A DNA stretch of 26,518 nucleotides, taken from an uncultured Acetatifactor sp. (GTDB lineage Bacteria; Bacillota; Clostridia; Lachnospirales; Lachnospiraceae). Positions 1 through 8,373 of this stretch are shown in pieces. Each line of letters begins with the position of its first letter. The first letter of the stretch is position 1. The translations under genes were made by a program, and so were the position numbers. The notes under the pieces are model-generated. The model ran no database searches and was not told the origin of the DNA. It saw only the letters and a program-made list of their open reading frames with translations. The DNA is taken from contig CAJUNZ010000034.1 in NCBI GenBank assembly GCA_910587755.1, forward strand, positions 1-26,518. Direction: 5' to 3'.

Positions 1-47
1 GACCACCGAGATCTACACTCTTTCCCTACACGACGCTCTTCCGATCT
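1..47. other. Illumina TruSeq/P5 adapter read-through (assembly artefact)
   Basis: The first 47 bases match the 3' part of the Illumina universal (P5/TruSeq) adapter as I know it, ending in the characteristic CGCTCTTCCGATCT. This is not genomic sequence. On the minus strand it runs in frame out of coaD and adds the artificial tail D-R-K-S-V-V followed by TAG, a well-known adapter-derived ending. Genuine sequence starts at about base 48. The contig edge is therefore a library or assembly artefact. Confidence 0.97.
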
Positions 48-349
48 ATCTGCAGCTCGTACTCAAAATCGGTGATGGCCCTCAGCCCCCTTACCGCCAC
101 ATGAATGTCGTTTCTTGCCGCATAGTCGATGAGCAGGCCGCTGAAACTGTCCACCTGTACATTGGGGATGTCCCTGGTGGCCTCCACAAGAATATTCACA
201 CGTTCCTCCACAGAAAATAACGGCATTTTCCCTTTATTATTCAGCACACTGACGATCAATACATCAAACATTTCGGAAGCACGCCTGATCACATCCAAAT
301 GTCCGAAGGTGACAGGATCAAAGCTTCCGGGATAAACTGCTCGTTTCAT
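48..349 (-). CDS. coaD: Phosphopantetheine adenylyltransferase, 3'-truncated at the contig edge
   Basis: CoaD transfers AMP from ATP to 4'-phosphopantetheine, giving dephospho-CoA, the penultimate step of coenzyme A synthesis in the cytoplasm. The N-terminus shows the nucleotidyltransferase signature PGSFDPVTFGH (residues 7-17), including the T-x-G-H motif that contacts ATP phosphates. About 100 genuine codons remain of a family that is usually about 160 residues, so the C-terminal third, including the second nucleotide-binding motif, is missing. The last real codons read Y-E-L-Q; the next codon is a hybrid with adapter sequence and everything after it is adapter. The ATG at 349 overlaps the rsmD stop as ATGA, indicating translational coupling. 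The rsmD-coaD pairing is conserved in many bacteria and supports the call. Confidence 0.95.
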
Positions 350-918
350 AGGGGAGTCCTCTTAATAAATACATGTTTGTTTGTTCTGTAGTGTTTTTCC
401 ACCGGTTTTCCCTTTTTCTCCAGAATGCGGAATCCCGTCTCCTCCAGCCAGGAAAAATCGGTCTTCAGAGAGGACTCCACCACAATGAGAGTGTCCTGGG
501 TCACATAGGATTTTTCTCCCAGCAGAGCCAGTACCGCCTGCTCATGCCCGCAGTCATAGGGGGGATCCATAAAGATAATGTCCACCTGTTCCTCCCGGAT
601 GCCCCCCAGGGCGCTGCAGGCATCCTGTTTCAGGAGCACCGCTCTCTCCTGCAGCTTTGTAAACGCCAGATTCTGCTGGATACAGGCGGCCGCCCTGGCA
701 GCATTCTCCACAAAATATGCCTTCCGCGCTCCCCGGCTTAAAGCCTCAATTCCTATGCCCCCTGTTCCGCTGAACAGATCCACGAACACGCATCCGGGCA
801 CATCCGTCTGCAGCATATTAAACAGAGTTTCCTTGATCCTGTCAGCGGTGGGTCTGGTCTCCAGACCTTCCGGCGCTTTCAGGGGAAGACTCCTGGCCGA
901 ACCTGCAATGACTCTCAT
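346..918 (-). CDS. rsmD: 16S rRNA (guanine(966)-N(2))-methyltransferase RsmD
   Basis: RsmD methylates N2 of G966 in 16S rRNA during 30S assembly, using S-adenosylmethionine. The 190-residue protein has the N-terminal MRVIAGSARS segment, the SAM-binding motif DLFSGTGGIGIE (residues 47-58) and the DPPY catalytic motif (118-121), all typical of the family. I chose the ATG at 918 because GGAGGG lies just upstream at good spacing. An in-frame ATG at 933 would add five residues but overlaps that ribosome binding site, so it is unlikely to be used. The gene begins 18 bp after the parC stop, and its TGA overlaps the coaD start by 4 bp. It is probably the penultimate gene of the parE-parC-rsmD-coaD transcript. 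Confidence 0.95.
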   Translation of the reverse strand: MRVIAGSARSLPLKAPEGLETRPTADRIKETLFNMLQTDVPGCVFVDLFSGTGGIGIEALSRGARKAYFVENAARAAACIQQNLAFTKLQERAVLLKQDACSALGGIREEQVDIIFMDPPYDCGHEQAVLALLGEKSYVTQDTLIVVESSLKTDFSWLEETGFRILEKKGKPVEKHYRTNKHVFIKRTPL

Positions 919-936
919 ATTTACACCCTCCAAAAA

Positions 937-3171
937 CTATTTCCTGCTCCCTTTTCCGTCCCTGGCAGCGGTTTTTAAACTGTGCAGGAGGATGGGATGT
1001 TCTTTGTACTCTATGGTAACTTCTTCCCCGGGAGAGAGATAATACACATTCTCCACCAGGTCCTCTTTGCCCAGCTTCATGCCCCGGACTCCCAGAGCCG
1101 CCTTCTTCTTCTCCGGAATCTCCTCAATGGGGAATTTCAAAAAATACCCATTCCTGGACTGAAGAACTACCTGGTGCTGCTCCACAAGGGGCATAACACT
1201 CACTACCGTATCTCCCTCCCCCAGCTTGGTAGCGGCCACCGTGCGCTTGGACACGTCGAACTCACCCCCGTCCACCAGCTTGCACATGCCCTGGGCGGTG
1301 ACAAAAGCCACTTGTCTCAGATTCAGCTCTGTCTGGCCTGTGATGCAGACCACCGTCTCTTTCTCGGAGTTAAAATTGCTCACATTGTCTATGGGCGTGC
1401 CCTTTTCCCGGAATTTTCCAAAGGGCAGATCCATGACTTTGATGGTGTGCAGCTGTCCCGTGGAGGTGAACAGACAGATCTTACCGATATTTTTACAGGT
1501 AAAGACAAATTTGTTCTCCGCGTCCGCCGCCTCCTTGTTGCGCTCATAGACAGACTGTTCCACTGTCTTGGCATACCCAAAACGGTCCATGAGGAAGACG
1601 ATCTCCATCTCCTCCACTTCCTTCTCCTTGTACACCGCCTCCTGAGCATTCTCTATGACCGTTCTTCTTTTGCGCCCATATTCCTTTTTGTAGTTATCCA
1701 GCTCGTTGATAATCACCTGGGCCATGGAGTCCCTGCGCTCCAGAATATCCTCATAGCGGTAGATATTGGCTGTGGTCTCATCATGCTCTTTCAGCAGGGC
1801 TTCTATCTCCAGGCCAATGAGTTTGTACAGACGCATCTCCAGGATGGCGTTGGCCTGCCGCTCTGTGAAGGCCAGCTGCGCCGCCATAATTTTAGATTCC
1901 TTGGACTTAAACTTAATGCCGGTGGTCTTCCCCTCTGTCAGGCAGGCTTTGGCCATGTTCCTGTCCTTGGATCCCCGCAGGATCTCAATAATCAGGTCAA
2001 TCACATTGCAGGCCTTGATAAGTCCTTCCTGGACTTCCTTCCGCTCCAGTTCCTTTGCCAGAAGGTTATTGTATTTCCTGGTGGCAATCTCGAACTGGAA
2101 GTCCACATTTGCCTTCAGGATGGCTTTCAGCCCCAGGATCTCGGGCCTGCCCTCACAGATGGCAAGCATGTTCACGCCGAAGGTATCCTCCAGGCGGGTT
2201 TTCTTGTAGAGCAGGTTGACAAAATTCTCCGCGTCCGCATCCTTGCGTAGCTCAATCACAATGCGTATGCCCTCCTTGGAGGATTGGTTGGAGATGTCTA
2301 CCACGTCCATGGTTTTCTTTGACTCCACCAGGGCGGCTACATCGGAGAGGAACTTGGAGATATTCATGCCTATCATGGGATAGGGGATCTCCGTGATTAC
2401 CACGCTGATCCTGCCGTTTTTCTGCTTCTCAAACTCTACCCTGCCGCGGATCTTGATCTTGCCCACTCCGGTCTCATAGATTTTCAGCAGCTCATCTTTG
2501 TTGGTGACAATGCCGCCGGTGGGAAAGTCCGGTCCTTTCAGGTAACGCATCAGCTGGGCCGTGGTGATGCTTTCATCCCGCATGTAAGCCTTCATGGCGT
2601 CTATGACCTCCCCCAGATTGTGGGGCGGGGTGCTGGTAGCCATACCCACGGCGATACCCTCGGAGCCGTTTACCAGAAAATTGGGGATCTTCACCGGCAG
2701 TACCACGGGTTCTTTCTCCGTCTCCTCGAAGTTGGGCACAAAATCCACCACGTCCTTGTCCAGGTCCCCCAGAAAAGCCTCCTGGGTAATTTTCTCAAGC
2801 CTTGCTTCCGTGTAACGCATGGCAGCGGCCCCGTCCCCCTCGATATTGCCGAAATTGCCGTGGCCGTCTATCAGGGGCAGGCCCTTTTTAAAATCCTGGC
2901 TCATAACCACAAGGGCTTCATATATGGAGCTGTCCCCATGAGGATGGTATTTACCCATGGTATCTCCCACAATACGGGCACATTTTCTGTAGGGCCTGTC
3001 GTAGCGTATCCCAAGTTCGTGCATGTCATAGAGCGTGCGGCGCTGCACGGGCTTCAGCCCGTCCCTCACATCCGGCAGGGCCCTGGCAATAATGACACTC
3101 ATGGCATAGTCGATAAAGGATTTCTGCATCTCCTCTGAGTATTCCGTTTTAATGATTCTGCTTTCTTCCAT
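937..3171 (-). CDS. parC: Type IIA DNA topoisomerase subunit A (ParC-like, probable topoisomerase IV)
   Basis: This is the DNA-cleaving subunit of a type IIA topoisomerase, which with the ATPase subunit passes one duplex through another to decatenate or relax DNA. The 744-residue protein has the winged-helix breakage-reunion domain at the N-terminus. GKYHPHGDSSIYE spans the quinolone-resistance region, with Ser81 and Glu85 at the positions equivalent to E. coli GyrA 83 and 87. The active-site tyrosine is Tyr120 in MRYTEARL. The C-terminal DNA-wrapping region has GVRGMKL-type blade motifs, but I see no canonical GyrA box (QRRGGKG), which favours ParC over GyrA. It lies 58 bp downstream of the subunit B gene. 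Both quinolone positions keep unmutated-type residues (Ser and an acidic residue). A gyrA label is possible in some databases; the family is certain, the topoisomerase IV assignment is inference. Confidence 0.88.
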   Translation of the reverse strand: MEESRIIKTEYSEEMQKSFIDYAMSVIIARALPDVRDGLKPVQRRTLYDMHELGIRYDRPYRKCARIVGDTMGKYHPHGDSSIYEALVVMSQDFKKGLPLIDGHGNFGNIEGDGAAAMRYTEARLEKITQEAFLGDLDKDVVDFVPNFEETEKEPVVLPVKIPNFLVNGSEGIAVGMATSTPPHNLGEVIDAMKAYMRDESITTAQLMRYLKGPDFPTGGIVTNKDELLKIYETGVGKIKIRGRVEFEKQKNGRISVVITEIPYPMIGMNISKFLSDVAALVESKKTMDVVDISNQSSKEGIRIVIELRKDADAENFVNLLYKKTRLEDTFGVNMLAICEGRPEILGLKAILKANVDFQFEIATRKYNNLLAKELERKEVQEGLIKACNVIDLIIEILRGSKDRNMAKACLTEGKTTGIKFKSKESKIMAAQLAFTERQANAILEMRLYKLIGLEIEALLKEHDETTANIYRYEDILERRDSMAQVIINELDNYKKEYGRKRRTVIENAQEAVYKEKEVEEMEIVFLMDRFGYAKTVEQSVYERNKEAADAENKFVFTCKNIGKICLFTSTGQLHTIKVMDLPFGKFREKGTPIDNVSNFNSEKETVVCITGQTELNLRQVAFVTAQGMCKLVDGGEFDVSKRTVAATKLGEGDTVVSVMPLVEQHQVVLQSRNGYFLKFPIEEIPEKKKAALGVRGMKLGKEDLVENVYYLSPGEEVTIEYKEHPILLHSLKTAARDGKGSRK

Positions 3172-3229
3172 AAATAGTCTTCCCCAATATTCTTCCCTGC
3201 TCAGGAATCTGCACCGATCCTATGTCAGG

Positions 3230-5152
3230 CTACACATCCAGCTCCGCGTCGGTGGCATGGCGGTAGATAAATGCTTTTCTGGGAGGAACCTCCGTGCCCA
3301 TGAGCATGCCTGTGACCTCGGAGGCCATTCTGGCGTCCTCAATCTCCACCTGTTTCATCCTTCTGGTGGCAGGATTCAGCGTGGTCTCCCAGAGCTGGTC
3401 CGCGTCCATCTCCCCCAGTCCCTTGTACCGCTGGAGGGTAAAAGGCCCCTTGTGGGTTTTGCGGTACTTTTCCAGGGCTTTATCGTCATACAGATATTCC
3501 TCCGTTCCCTTGGAAGGCATGGCTTTGTACAGGGGCGGCATGGCAATGTAAACATGGCCCTCAAAGATCAGCTCCGGCATAAATCTGTAGAAAAGCGTCA
3601 GCAGCAAAGTGGAGATATGGGCGCCGTCCACGTCCGCGTCTGCCATAATGACAATCTTGTCATAGCGCAGTTTCCGGATGTCGAAATCATTCCCATACCC
3701 CTCCGAGAACCCGCACCCAAAGGCATTGATCATGGTCTTGATCTCCGCGTTGGCCAGCACCATGTCTATGCTGGCTTTCTCCACATTCAGAATCTTGCCC
3801 CGGATGGGGAGAATGGCCTGGAACATCCTGTCCCTGGCGGTTTTGGCGCTGCCCCCTGCAGAGTCCCCCTCCACAATGAAAATCTCGCACTTGGAAGGGT
3901 CCCGGGACTCGCAGTTGGCCAGTTTCCCATTGGAGTCAAAGGAAAACTTCTGCTTTGTGAGCATATTGGTCTTGGCGCGCTCCTCCGACCTGCGGATCTT
4001 GGCGGCTTTCTCCGCGCAGGAGATAATGCTCTTCAGAGTCTCCAGGTTCCTGTCGAAAAAGCGGACAATCTCCTCCCCTGTGACTTTGGACACCACCTTG
4101 GAGGCGTCCTGATTGTCCAACTTTGTCTTGGTCTGCCCCTCAAATCTGGGATCCGGGTGCTTGATGGAGACCACGGCGGTCATGCCGTTGCGCACATCGG
4201 CCCCGGTGAAATTGGCGTCCTTCTCCTTCAGTATGCCAAGCTGTTTGGCATAGGTGTTGATGACGCTGGTGAACATGGTCTTGAAGCCCGTCAGGTGGGT
4301 GCCCCCTTCAGAGTTGTATATGTTGTTGCAGAATCCCAGCACATTCTCGTGGAATTCATTTATGTACTGGAAAGCCACCTCCACGGAGATGCCCTCGCTC
4401 TCTCCGGTGAAATACACCACCTCATGGACCGGTTCCTGGGATTTATTCATGTCCTTGATAAAGCCGGTAATGCCCTCCGGTTCGTGAAAGGTCAGAATCT
4501 CCGGCTCTTCCTTTCGCCTGTCCTCGAAAAGAATGGTCAGGTTGGGATTCAGGTAGGCGGTCTCATGGAGACGGCTTTTTACCTCGTCCTCTTTAAAACG
4601 GGTCTTCTCGAAAATGGTGTCATCGGGCAGGAAATTGATGGTGGTGCCGGTCTTCCTGGTTTTCCCCACCACAGGCAGCAGGCCCTCTTCCAGGGGCGTG
4701 ATGGGATTTCCCCTCTCGTACCTGTCCTCATAGACTGCGCCTCCGCTCTTTACCGTGACGGTGAGCCTGGTGGAGAGGGCGTTTACCACCGAGGAGCCCA
4801 CCCCGTGAAGGCCCCCGCTGGTCTTATAGGCTCCGTTGTCAAATTTTCCTCCTGCGTGAAGAGTGGTGAAAACCAGACGCTCCGCACTGATACCCTTCTC
4901 GTGCATTCCCACCGGAATCCCGCGGCCATTGTCCTCCACCGTGGCGGAGCCGTCGGCCTCCAGCACCACCCGGATGGTATCACAGAACCCTGCCAGGTGT
5001 TCGTCCACGGAATTGTCCACGATCTCGTAGATCAAGTGGTTGAGCCCCTTGGTGGAAACGCTGCCGATATACATGCCGGGGCGTTTGCGCACCGCCTCCA
5101 GCCCCTCCAGCACCGTAATGCTGGAGGCGTCATACTGATTCGTGTCTGCCAT
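3230..5152 (-). CDS. parE: Type IIA DNA topoisomerase subunit B (ParE-like, probable topoisomerase IV)
   Basis: This is the ATPase subunit partnering the downstream ParC-like subunit. The 640-residue protein has a GHKL ATPase domain: YEIVDNSVDE carries catalytic Glu43 and Mg-binding Asn47, EDNGRGIP contains Asp74, and SGGLHGVGSS forms the ATP lid. QTKTKL follows in the transducer domain. The TOPRIM domain shows EGDSAGGSA and DADVDGAHIS, the metal-binding Glu and DxD residues. The C-terminal RYKGLGEMDADQLWETT motif is typical of GyrB/ParE. Its length, without a large insertion, fits ParE or a Gram-positive GyrB. AGGAG lies seven bases before the ATG. Its gene is 61 bp downstream of degV, with a GC-rich hairpin in between. 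The ParE rather than GyrB label rests mainly on the partner subunit lacking a GyrA box. Confidence 0.9.
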   Translation of the reverse strand: MADTNQYDASSITVLEGLEAVRKRPGMYIGSVSTKGLNHLIYEIVDNSVDEHLAGFCDTIRVVLEADGSATVEDNGRGIPVGMHEKGISAERLVFTTLHAGGKFDNGAYKTSGGLHGVGSSVVNALSTRLTVTVKSGGAVYEDRYERGNPITPLEEGLLPVVGKTRKTGTTINFLPDDTIFEKTRFKEDEVKSRLHETAYLNPNLTILFEDRRKEEPEILTFHEPEGITGFIKDMNKSQEPVHEVVYFTGESEGISVEVAFQYINEFHENVLGFCNNIYNSEGGTHLTGFKTMFTSVINTYAKQLGILKEKDANFTGADVRNGMTAVVSIKHPDPRFEGQTKTKLDNQDASKVVSKVTGEEIVRFFDRNLETLKSIISCAEKAAKIRRSEERAKTNMLTKQKFSFDSNGKLANCESRDPSKCEIFIVEGDSAGGSAKTARDRMFQAILPIRGKILNVEKASIDMVLANAEIKTMINAFGCGFSEGYGNDFDIRKLRYDKIVIMADADVDGAHISTLLLTLFYRFMPELIFEGHVYIAMPPLYKAMPSKGTEEYLYDDKALEKYRKTHKGPFTLQRYKGLGEMDADQLWETTLNPATRRMKQVEIEDARMASEVTGMLMGTEVPPRKAFIYRHATDAELDV

Positions 5153-5189
5153 GTTTATTCTCCTGCCTTCCCTGATATGCTTGCTGTCC

Positions 5190-5207
5190 GCCCGGATCCC
5201 TCCGGGC
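5190..5207 (-). other. Short GC hairpin with GNRA-type loop between degV and parE
   Basis: On the transcribed (minus) strand a perfect 7-bp stem GCCCGGA/TCCGGGC closes a GGGA tetraloop of the stable GNRA class. There is no following T-run, so it is not an intrinsic terminator. It could be an mRNA processing or stability element between degV and parE. The role is inference. Confidence 0.4.
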
Positions 5208-5213
5208 TCCCGC

Positions 5214-6083
5214 TCAGACCTCTATCTTTCTGCAGCAGGCAAGGGCCAGGGCGCCGGGGCCGATATGGCAGGCCACGCTCAGGGAGAGGGCGTCGATATG
5301 AATGTCATATCCGGGGAACTGTTCCATAATATCTTTTTTATAGTTTTCCGCAGCCTCCGGACTGGCTGTGTGGGCGATCTGAAGCCAGATATGCTTATCT
5401 TCCGTCAAACCCCCGAAACGGCTCTCAATGTCATTTTTGATGGCTGTGGTCATAATATTTCTGCCCTGGCTTGTGGTGCGGGCCTTGGCAAAAGCGTCCA
5501 GTTTGTCCCCCTGGATCTGCAGCACGGGCTTAAGCCGCAGAAGGGTGCCGATGGCCGCGGCCGCAGGGGTGATCCTGCCGCCCTTTTTCAGATAATAGAG
5601 GGTGTCCAGCATAATATAGATGCTGCTGTTGAACTTATCCGCCTCCAGGAACTCCTTGATCTGAACTGCGCTGCGCCCTTTGGAAGCCAGAAGCAGGGCG
5701 TCCAGGCAGGACTGGCGCTGGGTTACGGAGATCCTCTGGTTGTTCACCACCTGAACCTTCCCCTCATAGTCCTCCGCAAGCATCATGGCGCTCTGGCAGG
5801 ACCCGGACAGGCCGCTGCTCATGGGAATGTGGACAATCTCATCATGCTCCTTCAGCACCTGATCCCAGAGACCTGTTACGGACTCCGGCGAGGGCTGGCT
5901 GGTGGCGATGGCCACCCCCGAGACCAGTTTCTCATAAAATTCTTCTTGTGTCAGGTTAATATCTTCATAATAAGTCTCTTCATTGATCATAAAGGGCATG
6001 GGCAGGACATACACGCCCAGTTCCCTGGCGGCTGCCTGTGTGATGCCGCTGTTGCTGTCTGTTACGATTGCTACCTTTGACAT
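5214..6083 (-). CDS. DegV family fatty-acid-binding protein (FakB-like)
   Basis: DegV/FakB proteins bind a fatty acid and present its carboxylate to the kinase FakA, giving acyl-phosphate for phospholipid synthesis. The 289-residue product begins MSKVAIVTDSNSG, has TSQPSP (residues 61-66) and MSSGLSGS (88-95), which in this family line the head-group pocket, a central LDTLYYLKKGGRI segment, and the C-terminal HIGPGALALA typical of DegV. I chose the ATG at 6083, preceded by GAGG at proper spacing; an upstream in-frame ATG at 6122 would add 13 residues without family resemblance. A strong promoter lies at 6197-6225. A fakA homologue is encoded about 2.3 kb upstream on the same strand, making a FakA-FakB partnership plausible, but ligand specificity cannot be read from sequence. 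Confidence 0.92.
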   Translation of the reverse strand: MSKVAIVTDSNSGITQAAARELGVYVLPMPFMINEETYYEDINLTQEEFYEKLVSGVAIATSQPSPESVTGLWDQVLKEHDEIVHIPMSSGLSGSCQSAMMLAEDYEGKVQVVNNQRISVTQRQSCLDALLLASKGRSAVQIKEFLEADKFNSSIYIMLDTLYYLKKGGRITPAAAAIGTLLRLKPVLQIQGDKLDAFAKARTTSQGRNIMTTAIKNDIESRFGGLTEDKHIWLQIAHTASPEAAENYKKDIMEQFPGYDIHIDALSLSVACHIGPGALALACCRKIEV

Positions 6084-6196
6084 GTTTTCCTCACTTCCGC
6101 GCAGGGACAGCCCTCTGCCCAAAATGCGCTTTTTCTCTTACATCCAGGGGCGTCCGGGACCTGTGTTCTGTATCCCTGTGCCCCACGTCCTGTACT

Positions 6197-6225
6197 ATTT
6201 TACCGACATGTCCTGCTAAAGTCAA
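6197..6225 (-). promoter_or_regulatory. Sigma-A-type promoter for degV
   Basis: On the minus strand TTGACT (-35, 6220-6225) and TAAAAT (-10, 6197-6202) are separated by exactly 17 bp. The boxes lie about 115 bp before the degV start and just past the recG stop, so degV can be transcribed independently of recG. The match is strong; activity is inferred. Confidence 0.75.
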
Positions 6226-6241
6226 CACTGTTTCTGGAACT

Positions 6242-8314
6242 TTATATGGAGCGGATACCGGTGCAGCGGCCCTCTTCCTCCAGGTATCCCCGGATGGCGC
6301 TGTTTTGGGGCAGTTCCAGGTGCGGGTCTTTCCGCAGCAGCTCTTCCGCCGCCTGGGAAGCCTGTCTCAGCACGGCGGCATCCGCATAGATGTCACCTAC
6401 CTGGAAGGAAAGTTCCCCGCTCTGTCTGACTCCCGTCAACTCCCCCGGCCCCCGCAGCCGCAGATCCTCTGAGGCGATAAAGAAACCATCGTTTGACTTG
6501 TTGAGAATTTTCAGCCGTTCCATCACCTCCGTTTTCTCACTGGTGCTGACGAAAATGCAGTAACTCTGGTGAGCCCCCCGCCCCACCCGCCCCCGCAGCT
6601 GATGCAGCTGGGCCAGGCCGAACCGTTCCGCGTTCTCCACCATCATCACCGTGGCGTTGGGCACATTGATTCCCACCTCTACCACGGTGGTGGACACTAA
6701 GACATCAATGGAGCGGGCGGCAAAATCCTCCATAATTTTGTTCTTGTCCCCAGGGCGCATTTTCCCGTGGAGGGATGCCACCCGGATCCCCGGCAGGGCT
6801 TCCCTGAGCTTTTCTGAATAATCCATCACATTCTCCATGGAAGCCATCTCCGGGCCGTCCTCCGGATCCCCCTCCACCTGGGGACAGATCACATAGGCCT
6901 GCCTGCCCCCGGCCACCTCCCCGGCGATAAATTTGTAGGCCTTAGGACGGTAGGCGGTACCCACCACGCAGTTTTTGATGGGCAGACGGCTGGCCGGCAA
7001 CTCGTCCACCACGGAGATGCTCAGATCCCCGTAGAGGATAATGGCCAGTGTCCTGGGAATGGGGGTGGCGCTCATGACCAGCACATGAGGACTGTCCCCC
7101 TTCTCCGCCAGGTGTTCCCGCTGCCTTACTCCAAAGCGGTGCTGCTCGTCCGTGACCACCAGAGCCAGAGCCCTGTAGCACACCGCCTCCTGTATCAGGG
7201 CATGGGTGCCAATGACCAGATTGGCTTCGCCGGACTCAATCTCCTCTCTGGCCCTGCGCTTCTCTCGCGCGGACATGGACCCTGTCAGAAGTACAGGCCG
7301 GAAGGCCAGACCGTATTTTTCCACATAGTCCCGTACCGTCTCAAAATGCTGTGCCGCCAGCACTTCCGTGGGCGCCATAAGGGCTCCCTGGTATCCGGCG
7401 GCCGCCACGGTGAGCAGGGCCAGGAGGGCCAGAATGGTCTTGCCGGACCCCACATCCCCCTGGACCAGACGGTTCATGCACCAGGTGCCGGCCAGATCCT
7501 CGCGGATCTCCTTCCACGCCCTGGCCTGGGCGCCTGTGAGAGGAAAGGGAAGCTGTTCCAAAAAACGGTCTGCGGGGGCTCCGTCCGCCGCCCGGTACCT
7601 GTTGGGCAGCTGTCCGTCCTCCTCCCTGTTCCGGCGCAGCCGAAGCAAAAAGAAGAAAAACTCGTCGAACACAATCCTTTTCCTGGCCTGGGTAAGATCC
7701 TGGGTAGTCGTGGGAAAATGGATTGTCTCAAGGGCTTCTCTGCGGGAGAGCAGCTGATTTTCCCGTAAGAATTCCTGGCTGTAATACTCTTCCTCAAAGA
7801 CATAACCCGCCAGGGCCTGCCGGACACATTTCTGTATGGCCTGGTTTGTGAGTCCCTTGGTGAGGGAATACAGGGGCACCAGATGTCCGGCCAGGCGGCT
7901 GTATTCTTCCATGGAATAGATTTTGGGCTGTTCCATCCGGAGGAAACAGCCCTCGCCGGATCCGGAGACTCTTCCTCTGAAAATATAGAAGCCGCCCCGG
8001 CGGAGGGTCTTTTTGAGAAAAGGCATGTTGTAAAAGGTCAGCCGCAGCGTGCCCGTCTCGTCCCCTGCGTCCACGCTGAGAATATACAGATTTCCCACCC
8101 TTTTCTCGCCTGTAATGCACCTTACCACCCCGTGGATGGCACACACCTCCCCCGGCGCCGCCTGGCGGATCTTCTCCGGTTCCCGGAAAGCGTCATAATC
8201 CCTGGGATAGGTATCCACCAGATCTCCCACGGTCCGGATATCCAGTTTTTCAAAAAGCTTCTGCGTCTTTTCCCCCACGCCCTTCAGCCCTGTAATGGGA
8301 GTATCCCTGTCCAT
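6242..8314 (-). CDS. recG: ATP-dependent DNA helicase RecG
   Basis: RecG is a superfamily 2 double-strand translocase that remodels stalled replication forks and Holliday junctions. The 690-residue length matches the family. The N-terminal wedge/OB region (about residues 1-230) includes a helix-hairpin-like GLKGVGEKT segment. Helicase motifs follow in order: GDVGSGKT Walker A (286-293), the DEQH Walker B box (389-392), SATPIPRT motif III (415-422), and QLRGRVGRG motif VI. The following region through LRGPGELTGVRQSG is characteristic of RecG. The ATG at 8314 has GAGG at suitable spacing. It lies 59 bp downstream of fakA with a 10-bp hairpin in the gap, and is probably cotranscribed with asp23 and fakA, as in other Firmicutes. 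Confidence 0.97.
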   Translation of the reverse strand: MDRDTPITGLKGVGEKTQKLFEKLDIRTVGDLVDTYPRDYDAFREPEKIRQAAPGEVCAIHGVVRCITGEKRVGNLYILSVDAGDETGTLRLTFYNMPFLKKTLRRGGFYIFRGRVSGSGEGCFLRMEQPKIYSMEEYSRLAGHLVPLYSLTKGLTNQAIQKCVRQALAGYVFEEEYYSQEFLRENQLLSRREALETIHFPTTTQDLTQARKRIVFDEFFFFLLRLRRNREEDGQLPNRYRAADGAPADRFLEQLPFPLTGAQARAWKEIREDLAGTWCMNRLVQGDVGSGKTILALLALLTVAAAGYQGALMAPTEVLAAQHFETVRDYVEKYGLAFRPVLLTGSMSAREKRRAREEIESGEANLVIGTHALIQEAVCYRALALVVTDEQHRFGVRQREHLAEKGDSPHVLVMSATPIPRTLAIILYGDLSISVVDELPASRLPIKNCVVGTAYRPKAYKFIAGEVAGGRQAYVICPQVEGDPEDGPEMASMENVMDYSEKLREALPGIRVASLHGKMRPGDKNKIMEDFAARSIDVLVSTTVVEVGINVPNATVMMVENAERFGLAQLHQLRGRVGRGAHQSYCIFVSTSEKTEVMERLKILNKSNDGFFIASEDLRLRGPGELTGVRQSGELSFQVGDIYADAAVLRQASQAAEELLRKDPHLELPQNSAIRGYLEEEGRCTGIRSI

Positions 8315-8330
8315 AATCGTACCTCATTGA

Positions 8331-8367
8331 AACAAAGGAGACAGCAAACTCTGCCGCCTCCTTTGTT
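8331..8367 (-). other. Inverted repeat in the fakA-recG gap
   Basis: Ten-base arms AACAAAGGAG and CTCCTTTGTT pair perfectly around a 17-base loop. On the transcript the left arm contains AAGGAGG, a strong Shine-Dalgarno-like sequence with no start codon nearby, and the hairpin ends just before the recG ribosome binding site. Only three Ts follow, so it would be a weak terminator. It may partially attenuate readthrough or stabilise an mRNA end. The pairing is seen; the function is inferred. Confidence 0.5.
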
Positions 8368-8373
8368 CGTCAC

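Noticed and set aside
982..2250. 422-codon plus-strand frame opposite parC
   Set aside because: Shadow of the ParC-like gene; no ribosome site and no protein-family features.
3152..5329. Very long plus-strand open frame (725 codons) opposite parE
   Set aside because: It is antisense to a perfectly conserved ParE/GyrB with all motifs; the GC-rich codon pattern of parE keeps the opposite frame open. The reading shows no recognisable domain.
8331..8367. Intrinsic terminator of fakA
   Set aside because: The stem is good but is followed by only three Ts and a mixed sequence, so strong termination is not supported.
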